Made by a program: the position numbers and the translations under genes. From an uncultured Oscillospiraceae bacterium (GTDB lineage: Bacteria; Bacillota; Clostridia; Oscillospirales; Oscillospiraceae), in assembly GCA_947631865.1 (NCBI GenBank), contig CANRNF010000016.1:1-46584 (forward strand): 46,584 nucleotides of DNA. The letters run 5' to 3'. Below the pieces are notes generated by a model. The model worked only from the letters and a program-made list of their open reading frames with translations. It did not search any database and was not told where the DNA came from. Below are positions 1 through 5,278 of this stretch, piece after piece; position 1 is the stretch's first letter, and every line of letters starts with the position of its first letter.

Positions 1-77
1 TCGATCCTCGTCTCCCGGATCCGTTTGCCGAGCACCTGTAGGACCTCTTCATTGGATGATCGTGCTGTTAGCTTCAT
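1..77 (-). CDS. Partial XRE-type HTH regulator (N-terminus only)
   Basis: An open reading frame begins with ATG at 77 and runs leftward out of the window, so only about 25 residues are visible. They include EEVLQVLGKRIRETRI, which resembles the first helix of XRE/Cro-type HTH domains. The start is supported by an AAGGAG ribosome binding site upstream on the minus strand. The gene is divergent from the Spo0A-like gene at 330. The HTH assignment is inferred from a very short stretch, and the rest of the protein lies outside the window. Confidence 0.5.
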   Translation of the reverse strand, partial: MKLTARSSNEEVLQVLGKRIRETRI

Positions 78-298
78 TCTGTGCGCTCCTTCAAGTCAGT
101 GAGTATATAAAAGGTAAGACATTTCATTTTAAAACGCTTTTTAAAATATAATACGCTATGGATTACATTTTATATGGTTTGTGCCTGCGCGTCAAGTCCT
201 TAATGAAACTGGCATCATATGACAATATGTGCGGCGTCAGTTTTTGTCAGCAACCGTCAAATGCGGTCAAAACGGGAGATAATTCCACGAGAAAGTTT

Positions 299-304
299 TA
301 TAAT
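299..304 (+). promoter_or_regulatory. Candidate -10 box in the 78-329 intergenic region
   Basis: A perfect TATAAT lies 25 bases before the start of the Spo0A-like gene at 330. No good -35 box stands 16-18 bases upstream, so either another sigma factor or an activator would be needed, or the match is chance in an AT-rich spacer. The remaining 78-329 spacer is AT-rich around 110-155 and shows no convincing gene; a 69-codon open frame from 158 has no ribosome binding site and no recognisable sequence. Confidence 0.3.
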
Positions 305-329
305 TCCGGCTGGCAAAATGTAGGAAGGG

Positions 330-659
330 ATGGTTCGTTTGCAGGAGATCATGCAGCTGGTGACTGAGATCAGCGGTAGAAGGAACAAGGAGTGCTACTA
401 TGTGCTGTGCTGGGCTATAGAGGTGGTGAGGGATCGCCAGCCTGACGGGATGCAGATGAAAGAGGTGTGTGCCGTGATCAAAAAGAACGCTGGCATGACG
501 CCTGGGGCGGCGGCAAAAGCGCTATCGAGGGCCGTGGATGACATATGGGACAATGGAAACCGCGAAAAACTCTGTGAGATATATGGCCGTCCGCTGTTGG
601 AACGCCCGTCGCCGAAAGAGCTGATCAATGTGCTGGCGCAGCATCTCTGGAAAGAGTGA
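330..659 (+). CDS. Spo0A C-terminal-domain-like small DNA-binding protein
   Basis: A 109-residue protein lacking a receiver domain. Its second half resembles the DNA-binding domain of Spo0A: an AAKALSRAV recognition-helix-like segment, a IWDNGNREKL stretch comparable to the aWsrGN motif, and a final PSPKELINVLAQHL comparable to the PTNSEFIAMVADKL end of Spo0A. The start at 330 is favoured over the ATG at 351 because the second copy on the opposite strand (ending at 914) has the same arrangement, a purine-rich GGATGG start and then VTE-SGRRNK-CYYVLC. The gene overlaps the following small gene by GTGA. It probably binds DNA, but without a phosphoacceptor domain its input is unknown; it is not the master regulator itself. 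Confidence 0.6.
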   Translation: MVRLQEIMQLVTEISGRRNKECYYVLCWAIEVVRDRQPDGMQMKEVCAVIKKNAGMTPGAAAKALSRAVDDIWDNGNREKLCEIYGRPLLERPSPKELINVLAQHLWKE

Positions 660-874
660 GCCCAGTGAGCGGGGTGGTATATCGAATAGTAATATGTGGT
701 TTCACAGGAAAATATGGCATCCTGGCGCAGGACACCGAGAGCCAGGTATGTGCTATGGCAGCCCCATTTACCGATGATAAAGATAGTGTCGATCGTCTCA
801 TCACAGGGCTGGAGAGGGAGAAAGCCTCTCTGGAGGATTTTGAGAATGCGTTTCTGCGGGGAGACCTCACATAA
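656..874 (+). CDS. Small DUF6514-like protein
   Basis: A 72-residue protein starting at a GTG that overlaps the stop codon of the Spo0A-C-like gene, so translation is probably coupled. The sequence has a short beta-like N-terminal half (GKYGILAQ) and a helical end (DRLITGLEREKASLEDFENAFL). This pattern reminds me of the DUF6514 family of small Firmicute proteins, but the match is from memory and weak. No enzymatic motif or membrane segment is visible. The tight overlap is the best evidence that it is a real gene and a functional partner of its neighbour. Confidence 0.45.
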   Translation: MSPVSGVVYRIVICGFTGKYGILAQDTESQVCAMAAPFTDDKDSVDRLITGLEREKASLEDFENAFLRGDLT

Positions 875-876
875 AA

Positions 877-906
877 TTGCCGCCAGCCAATTATGGCAGG
901 CGGCAA
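877..906 (-). terminator. Hairpin terminator for the leftward Spo0A-like copy
   Basis: TTGCCGCC at 877-884 pairs with GGCGGCAA at 899-906 around a 14-base loop. Read on the minus strand the stem is followed by TTTTATG, so it fits intrinsic termination of the leftward gene ending at 914. It also sits 3 bases past the stop of the rightward gene, so it may serve as a shared barrier. Confidence 0.6.
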
Positions 907-913
907 GGAAGAT

Positions 914-1292
914 TCAGGATACAGGGCTCAGGGAGAGGATGGACTTGGCATGAGAACCGTTTTCCAGCGCCTGACAGTACATGGCCAGGACGGAGACCAG
1001 TTCTTTAGGCGTTGGCTGTTCCAGGACGGGGCGGCCGTATATCTGCTGTAGTTTGTCCCTGTTGCCGTAGACCCAGATGTCGGCGGTGACCCGGGAGAGT
1101 GCCTTGGATATGGCTTTGACAGACATACCGGTGCTGGTTTGGACCATAGCGCAGATCGTGTTCATCTTTGGTTCCGCCGGAAGGCAGTTTCGTGCGGCCT
1201 CAACAGCTCGGCAGAGAACATAGTAGCAGGACTTGTTGCGCCGGCCGCTCAGTTCAGTTACAGTGCGTTGGATCGTGTGTATGGGGGACCAT
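914..1292 (-). pseudogene. Frameshifted second Spo0A C-terminal-like gene
   Basis: This leftward copy is clearly related to the gene at 330-659, sharing VTELSGRRNK, CYYVLC, ISKALSRV, IYGRPVLEQPTPKEL in order. A ribosome-binding-like AAGAGAGG and an ATG at 1292-1290 match the start of the intact copy. The frame is broken after the second codon by a run of five C on the coding strand (five G at 1283-1287 on the plus strand): as written translation stops after about a dozen residues. Removing one C gives a continuous 126-residue protein aligned end to end with its sister. From the internal ATG at 1165 only the C-terminal half could be made. It is either a recent pseudogene, a slipped-strand OFF state, or a sequencing error. 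Confidence 0.6.
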
Positions 1293-1333
1293 CCTCTCTT
1301 GCTGGATTATTCTCGCGGGAACAGGGGAAAAAA

Positions 1334-1783
1334 TCACTTCTTGGCAGTGGCATAGCCAGTGATGTATTCCCTAGTGCTGCTTCCACCGTCTTTTGCTGCG
1401 TAGCATTTCACGGCTGCGTAGTATTTCTCACCGGGCGTCACAGTGAATGTATATGAGTTGCCGTAGAGGACGCGATAGTGACCCAGCATGGATGCGGTAT
1501 AGCTGGAGGAGAGGGAGCCTACCGGCTGTGTGCTGTTCCATTTGTAGACAACGATTGATGTTGCCCCAATGGAATCCATGGGGCTTGTTCCCGTGGTGCT
1601 AAAGTCTACAGTAACCGTGCCCTTACTGTAACTACCGATAGAAGCATAGTACCCAGCAATATAGGCATCCGACTGGGGTTGCGTAGGGGCGGGAGCGGAA
1701 GCCGTCGCCGCCGCAGCTGGGATGGAAAACACGGTCATTAGTACCAGGATCAGGACTGTGACATGGATAAAACGTTTATTCAT
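1334..1783 (-). CDS. Small secreted protein of the ECF sigma operon
   Basis: A 149-residue protein with a clear signal peptide: MNKRFIH, a hydrophobic core VTVLILVLMTVFSI and a PAAAATA cleavage region. The mature part is rich in Ser, Thr, Tyr and Gly with alternating hydrophobics (SYTFTVTPGEKYYAAVKCYA), suggesting a beta-rich exported domain. The start at 1783 is chosen over an upstream one because GGAGGTG lies correctly before it and the signal peptide then begins properly. It overlaps the end of the anti-sigma factor gene by 8 bases and is the last gene of the leftward operon, so it may be the exported product or sensor partner. I do not recognise the family. Confidence 0.65.
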   Translation of the reverse strand: MNKRFIHVTVLILVLMTVFSIPAAAATASAPAPTQPQSDAYIAGYYASIGSYSKGTVTVDFSTTGTSPMDSIGATSIVVYKWNSTQPVGSLSSSYTASMLGHYRVLYGNSYTFTVTPGEKYYAAVKCYAAKDGGSSTREYITGYATAKK

Positions 1784-2657
1784 TTTGCACCTCCATATAG
1801 AGTGAATCAATTGTTTTGATTAAATCGTCTCTGTTCTCATAGCCATAGAGAAAACACTCAAAATTCTTCCTCCACCAGACAGCACCATAACTGTCCATGT
1901 TAGTCAGAATACTATGGTCTATGCCGCCGGCAGTGTAGACATCAGGAGAATCTTCATCGATAGAATATGAGTACGCATTACTATTTGAGTATGATGAGAG
2001 TTGTAATATGATCCACTGCTGATCTGCATTGCCGAAACTGAACGCGTATGAGGACGTTGAGGCCGTCGTAGTGGATTCGCGGGTAAGCATCTCATACCCC
2101 TCCGGCATCCATAGCGGGATCATGTGCGCCGGTGCATCGATGGAATCCAGAGCCTCAGCTATCTCATCATAGTACGCAGGCTTGGGCAGGGCGGTCGCCT
2201 GCGCTGGCGTCGTTTCGCGGGCCTGCCGTGCCCACAGTTCCTCTGTGTTCCATGTGTGGAACCAGCCGATCTTAGCCGCGGTAAAAGCCGTAGCGGATAT
2301 CAGAAGTGTTACGGCTGCAGCGATAAGAGAGAGCCGCAGCAAGCGGCGTTCTGCTTTTGGCCTGACAGAAGAGGCACTGACCGGCTCAACGGGATCGGAC
2401 AGTATCTCCTCATATAATGTCTTTTTGCCGGCGTTGGGCAGGTAGGACCGTTCAAACTCTTTCCAGGCAGCATCTGTGACTGGGGTGTGCTCCCGAGATG
2501 CTATCACCCCGGCTATGTATAGGGTCGCGTCGATATCTAGGCTGGCATCCGCCTCCTTTTTAAGTGCATCGTTTCTGAGGAGCTCCCGCAGTTCATCTGT
2601 GGTCATAGAGTCAAACTGGTAGAGATCCTGACGGCGTTGCTGTTCTGAACCTTGCAT
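1776..2657 (-). CDS. Membrane anti-sigma factor with DUF4367-type C-terminus
   Basis: 293 residues. The cytoplasmic N-terminal 105 residues are helical and charged (TTDELRELLRND and DAAWKEFERSYL). A single membrane helix (LSLIAAAVTLLISATAFTAA) follows, then an extracytoplasmic domain with PLWMPEGYEML and an alternating beta pattern typical of DUF4367, a domain often found on anti-sigma factors. It lies directly downstream of an ECF sigma gene with a good AGGAGGG binding site. The arrangement implies a membrane-anchored regulator holding the sigma factor until an envelope signal arrives. The signal is unknown. Confidence 0.7.
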   Translation of the reverse strand: MQGSEQQRRQDLYQFDSMTTDELRELLRNDALKKEADASLDIDATLYIAGVIASREHTPVTDAAWKEFERSYLPNAGKKTLYEEILSDPVEPVSASSVRPKAERRLLRLSLIAAAVTLLISATAFTAAKIGWFHTWNTEELWARQARETTPAQATALPKPAYYDEIAEALDSIDAPAHMIPLWMPEGYEMLTRESTTTASTSSYAFSFGNADQQWIILQLSSYSNSNAYSYSIDEDSPDVYTAGGIDHSILTNMDSYGAVWWRKNFECFLYGYENRDDLIKTIDSLYMEVQNE

Positions 2658-2710
2658 CTTAACCCTCCTATAGCGTATATGTCGAAAAGCGGCGTTTAGG
2701 GGACAGTGGA

Positions 2711-3205
2711 TCAGTCTTTTTTGAGTTTTTCTTTCAGCCGCTTATGAGAGCGCTGGAGACGCTTTTTGGCGGCCTCCCGGGAGATCCCCATGGAATCGGC
2801 GACATCCTGGACAGACATATGATGAAGCAGAAAGCTTTTGAGCATGCGCCAGTCCTCTTTACCCAAAAGGTCTTCACAGATGACGTCAAGTTCCAACTCA
2901 CCCAAGCGCAGAGAGCCATCGGCAAGCGGAACCTCCTGATAATAAAGAAGCAGGGCGCTCAGCTTAGCCCTGCCTCGGATCATATTATTAATGGTGTATT
3001 TCAAGGTCTGCATCAGCCAGCCGGGAGGATTCGGGTGACTGAGCAAGACCTCCGGTTTCGTGCAAGCGATAAGAAAAGTGTCCTGCACCGCTTCCTTGGC
3101 AAGGCTCTCGTCATGGAGAAGTGACCGGGCGTAAGCCAGGAGCTTTGGGTACTCCTGCAGATAAAGCGTGTGAATGCCCTGCCGCTGTTCCTCTGTCTCT
3201 ATCAT
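2711..3205 (-). CDS. ECF-type RNA polymerase sigma factor
   Basis: 164 residues with the two-domain ECF layout. Region 2 includes LYLQEYPKLLAYARSLL, AKEAVQDTFLIA and WLMQTLKYTINN. Region 4 at the C-terminus has the helix-turn-helix MSVQDVADSMGISREAAKKR followed by a basic tail. It overlaps the upstream XRE regulator gene by 4 bases (ATGA), so the two are coupled, and the membrane anti-sigma gene follows after 53 bases. It probably directs RNA polymerase to an envelope-related regulon; targets cannot be deduced from this window. Confidence 0.85.
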   Translation of the reverse strand: MIETEEQRQGIHTLYLQEYPKLLAYARSLLHDESLAKEAVQDTFLIACTKPEVLLSHPNPPGWLMQTLKYTINNMIRGRAKLSALLLYYQEVPLADGSLRLGELELDVICEDLLGKEDWRMLKSFLLHHMSVQDVADSMGISREAAKKRLQRSHKRLKEKLKKD

Positions 3206-3564
3206 TGGAGCACTTCCTCTCTGTGCTCCTTTTCCTGACGCTCCTTCTCGGCGAGCATGAAACGGATCATGTTCTCAACTGAGGTGAGGAAGCTGTCCGG
3301 CTGATATTTCAGAATGGCAAGAATGTTGAGAATGTGTGCGTCGCAATCACTGCCATAGAGGATGCCATCGGCGCTGACGCGGAGTACATTGATGATCCTG
3401 TATAGGTTGTATACACCCATACCCTTGTGCCCGAGTTCTACGTTTGTGTAGAAGGAAGTACTGATGCCCGCCTTCTCAGCAAGCTGTTCCTGGGTCATGT
3501 GAGCGTTGATCCGCGCTTGATACAGGTTGCTGCCAATGTTCTCTTGTAATTCGCTTTTGTTCAT
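3202..3564 (-). CDS. XRE-family transcriptional regulator
   Basis: 120 residues with an N-terminal Cro/C1-type HTH (IGSNLYQARINAHMTQEQLAEKAGIS, NVELGHKGM) and a charged C-terminal helix (LAEKERQEKEHREE). It is the first gene of the leftward operon XRE, ECF sigma, anti-sigma, secreted protein, and overlaps the sigma gene by ATGA. Its ribosome binding site GGGAGGG lies inside a perfect 14-bp inverted repeat (3563-3595), so its synthesis may be controlled by RNA folding or by self-binding of the regulator. Confidence 0.8.
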   Translation of the reverse strand: MNKSELQENIGSNLYQARINAHMTQEQLAEKAGISTSFYTNVELGHKGMGVYNLYRIINVLRVSADGILYGSDCDAHILNILAILKYQPDSFLTSVENMIRFMLAEKERQEKEHREEVLQ

Positions 3565-3595
3565 ATAATCATCCCTCCCTAAGGGATGATTATAT
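3563..3595 (-). promoter_or_regulatory. 14-bp perfect inverted repeat over the XRE gene ribosome binding site
   Basis: ATATAATCATCCCT at 3563-3576 is the exact reverse complement of 3582-3595, with a 5-base loop. On the minus strand it covers the Shine-Dalgarno sequence and reaches into the ATG of the XRE regulator. In RNA it could hide the ribosome binding site; in DNA it is a plausible operator for an HTH dimer. On the plus strand it is followed by TTTT, but no rightward gene ends here. Confidence 0.65.
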
Positions 3596-3744
3596 TTTTC
3601 GCGGGAAAGAGTTTAAATAAGCTAAAGAGCAATTCGATATTTCCTTGAGAAATATAGGGGCAGCGGTTTTAGAATAATAAGATGAAGGCAGCCAGGTTAT
3701 ACTGGCCGCCAATGCCTTGAACAGATCAGAGGAATAATCCCTCC

Positions 3745-3769
3745 AAAAAGGCACTTCATCCGAAGTGCC
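3745..3769 (-). terminator. Intrinsic terminator of the leftward small HTH gene
   Basis: GGCACTTC (3750-3757) pairs with GAAGTGCC (3762-3769) around a 4-base loop. On the minus strand the stem is followed by five T (the A run at 3745-3749). It lies 15 bases after the stop of the gene at 3784-4014. The 3600-3744 spacer has no other gene that I can support. Confidence 0.85.
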
Positions 3770-3783
3770 ATTTGCTTATGTGA

Positions 3784-4014
3784 TTATTCCGTGGGGAAAT
3801 TCGGCAGTTCCTCCAGGAGCTTCATCACCAAATGTTGTCGGAGGTCGGAATCAACAAACTGCCGTGTGGTCCCGTCCTGGTTGTGGACTTCGACAGTCGC
3901 ATAAGAATCAATGACATCAGCGTAATGTGACAGCAGTGATTCAACTGCCTGCTGATTGCCCGAGATGGCGTCCCGGATGGTCTTATCATCAGGAAAATCT
4001 TTTTCTTCACTCAT
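3784..4014 (-). CDS. Conjugative-element-type small helix-turn-helix protein
   Basis: 76 residues. The pattern IRDAISGNQQAVESLLSHYADVIDSYATVEV followed by a polar turn and LRQHLVMKLLEELPNF is typical of the short HTH proteins (HTH_16 type) carried by Tn916-like conjugative transposons. These often lie near element integrases and act in regulation of the element. Here it is leftward, ends in its own terminator, and is divergent from the tyrosine recombinase at 4106. It may be a leftover of an integrated element that brought the neighbouring region. Confidence 0.65.
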   Translation of the reverse strand: MSEEKDFPDDKTIRDAISGNQQAVESLLSHYADVIDSYATVEVHNQDGTTRQFVDSDLRQHLVMKLLEELPNFPTE

Positions 4015-4054
4015 TCTGTTAAACAGCTCCCGCTAATGTGGTTGTGTCTAAGGC

Positions 4055-4096
4055 CCTCCTCAGAATGGTAAAATGGTAGATATCAAAATGAGGAGG
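4055..4096 (+). promoter_or_regulatory. Inverted repeat around a -10 box and the recombinase ribosome binding site
   Basis: CCTCCTCA at 4055-4062 is the reverse complement of TGAGGAGG at 4089-4096, which is the Shine-Dalgarno sequence of the recombinase. The 26-base loop contains TGGTAAAAT (4066-4074), an extended -10 like element with no clear -35. If transcription starts upstream, the left arm would mask the binding site; if it starts at the internal box, the left arm is absent from the RNA and the site is free. That would make translation depend on promoter choice. This is inference from the sequence only. Confidence 0.4.
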
Positions 4097-4105
4097 TACC
4101 CCAAC

Positions 4106-4945
4106 ATGAAAAGGAAGTTGAAATGCTATGAAATCGAATCATTTGCGGCTTATCTGCGGAGGGAAGAACGAAGCGAGGGGACTGTAAGTGCATATTTGGC
4201 AAATGTCCATTCCTTTGCAAAATGGCTGGGGGATGGTCATGTCACAAAGGAGGCGGTGGTTGCCTGGAAGGATGAACTGGCCCAGCATTATGCTCCGGCC
4301 ACGGTGAACGTGAAGCTGGCGGCTGTGAATGCTTTCTTTAAGTTCTGCGGCCGGCAGGACTGCTGCGTCAAGGCCCTGCGGCTCCAGCGCCGGGCCTTCC
4401 GGGACCCGGGGAGGGACCTGACAAAAACGGAATATGAAAAGCTGGTGGCGGCGGCGAGAGACAGCGGGCGGCCCCGTCTAGCGCTGCTCATGGAGACCAT
4501 CTGTGGCACGGGCATCCGTGTGTCGGAGGTGCAGTACATAACGGTAGAAGCTGCCCAAATGGGACGGGCGGAGATTGCACTGAAGGGGAAGATACGGACC
4601 ATCATGCTGCCGGGAAAGCTATGCCGGAAACTCCTAAAGTTCGCCAGGAAAAATAGGATTGCTTCCGGCGAGATATTTCTCACCAGAAGCGGAAAAAGCC
4701 TGAGCCGGCGGCAGATATGGTCGGAGATGAAGGCGGTATGCAAGATGGCAGGCGTGGAGCCGTCCAAGGTGTTTCCCCACAACCTGCGGCACCTGTTCGC
4801 CACCACATTCTACCGGGCCTGCCATGATATCGTGAAGCTGGCGGACGTGCTGGGGCACTCCAGCATCAACACGACGCGCATCTACCTCATCACCACCGGC
4901 GCGGAGCATGCCAAGACGCTGGAGCGGTTGGGTTTGGTCAGTTAG
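4106..4945 (+). CDS. Intact tyrosine recombinase, candidate invertase of the adjacent promoter
   Basis: 279 residues, the usual size of XerC/D-like recombinases. The N-terminal SAM-like core-binding domain (about residues 1-85) includes TVSAYLANVHSFAKWL. The catalytic domain contains all expected elements: Arg in GTGIRVSE, Lys in LKGKIR, His and Arg in HNLRH, His in LGHSS, and the nucleophilic Tyr in TTRIYL. The start at 4106 is chosen because AGGAGG stands 10 bases upstream, whereas the earlier in-frame ATG at 4073 has none. The gene ends 11 bases before a 12-bp inverted repeat bounding a promoter-bearing segment. Dedicated tyrosine recombinases are commonly next to the promoters they invert, so this is the likely enzyme. 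Confidence 0.85.
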   Translation: MKRKLKCYEIESFAAYLRREERSEGTVSAYLANVHSFAKWLGDGHVTKEAVVAWKDELAQHYAPATVNVKLAAVNAFFKFCGRQDCCVKALRLQRRAFRDPGRDLTKTEYEKLVAAARDSGRPRLALLMETICGTGIRVSEVQYITVEAAQMGRAEIALKGKIRTIMLPGKLCRKLLKFARKNRIASGEIFLTRSGKSLSRRQIWSEMKAVCKMAGVEPSKVFPHNLRHLFATTFYRACHDIVKLADVLGHSSINTTRIYLITTGAEHAKTLERLGLVS

Positions 4946-4956
4946 CGGAATAACAA

Positions 4957-4968
4957 CAGAATTGCACT
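4957..4968. repeat. Left inverted repeat of the invertible promoter segment
   Basis: CAGAATTGCACT, the exact reverse complement of 5228-5239. It starts 11 bases after the recombinase stop codon. A 12-bp perfect match over so short an interval is unlikely by chance (expected well below 0.01 by my rough count). The match does not extend further on either side. Confidence 0.75.
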
Positions 4969-5011
4969 ATCGTTTCCCATAACAGAGGTTTGACCCTTCC
5001 AAAATGAAAAG

Positions 5012-5042
5012 CCCATCCTGCATGTGGACCATACAGGATGGG
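5012..5042 (-). terminator. Hairpin inside the invertible segment, terminator-like on the minus strand
   Basis: CCCATCCTG (5012-5020) pairs with CAGGATGGG (5034-5042). On the minus strand the stem is followed by CTTTTCATTTT, which resembles an intrinsic terminator; on the plus strand no T tract follows. In the present orientation it would block leftward transcription into the recombinase gene. After inversion it would face the polysaccharide operon. Confidence 0.5.
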
Positions 5043-5071
5043 AGAATGAGAAGCCACGGGCACAGGAAAGC

Positions 5072-5102
5072 AGGCCGTTGAAGGATGTCGTTTCAACGGC
5101 CT
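5072..5102. repeat. 11-bp inverted repeat inside the invertible segment
   Basis: AGGCCGTTGAA (5072-5082) and TTCAACGGCCT (5092-5102) form a perfect 11-bp stem with a 9-base loop. No clear T tract follows on either strand, so it may be a protein site (accessory recombination or operator) or a weak terminator. It is separate from the 12-bp boundary repeats. Confidence 0.6.
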
Positions 5103-5158
5103 TGATGCGTATGCCAATATTGCTTGATTTGGATGTTTTTTACTGCCGCATACAGAGC

Positions 5159-5194
5159 ATACCACTTGATTAATGCGAAGGGATGTGGTATTAT
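5159..5194 (+). promoter_or_regulatory. Sigma-A promoter of the polysaccharide operon with an overlapping dyad
   Basis: TTGATT (5166-5171), a 17-base spacer and TATTAT (5189-5194) give near-consensus sigma-A boxes with ideal spacing. Transcription would start near 5201 and cross the right boundary repeat before reaching the first gene at 5279. A dyad ATACCAC (5159-5165) and GTGGTAT (5185-5191) overlaps both boxes symmetrically and could be an operator for a dimeric regulator. Confidence 0.75.
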
Positions 5195-5227
5195 TCTCTC
5201 AATTGTTAGCTGGGATCGTTGTATGTA

Positions 5228-5239
5228 AGTGCAATTCTG
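5228..5239. repeat. Right inverted repeat of the invertible promoter segment
   Basis: AGTGCAATTCTG, the exact reverse complement of 4957-4968. It lies between the promoter at 5166-5194 and the first operon gene, where the boundary of an invertible promoter should be. The ribosome binding site and start codon of that gene are outside the segment, so inversion changes only the promoter. Confidence 0.75.
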
Positions 5240-5278
5240 ACCTATCCCTCTGCCGGCGGAGAAAGGAGACCCGAGAAG

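Larger units (their letters stand above)
4957..5239. other. Candidate invertible promoter segment (inverton), ON orientation
   Basis: A 283-bp segment bounded by 12-bp perfect inverted repeats, lying between an intact tyrosine recombinase and the first gene of a 36-kb polysaccharide operon. Inside are a sigma-A-type promoter facing the operon (5166-5194) and two hairpins (5012-5042 and 5072-5102), the first of which is followed by a T-rich stretch on the minus strand. As drawn, the promoter drives the operon. Inverted, it would point back at the recombinase, while the hairpin would face right and could stop read-through into the operon. It fits known invertible capsule promoters in gut bacteria. 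Inversion itself is inferred. Confidence 0.75.

Noticed and set aside
158-367. 69-codon plus-strand frame before the Spo0A-like gene
   Set aside because: No ribosome binding site, it overlaps the start of a better-supported gene, and the sequence resembles nothing I know.
2680-2686. TGTCGAA, matching the Spo0A box, between the sigma and anti-sigma genes
   Set aside because: A single 7-base match in an intergenic gap inside an operon is likely by chance in this window; no second box or promoter is nearby.
4063-4088. A second tiny invertible promoter between the 8-bp repeats before the recombinase
   Set aside because: A 26-bp interval is too short for known recombinase synapsis and the right repeat is simply the ribosome binding site; RNA pairing is the better explanation.
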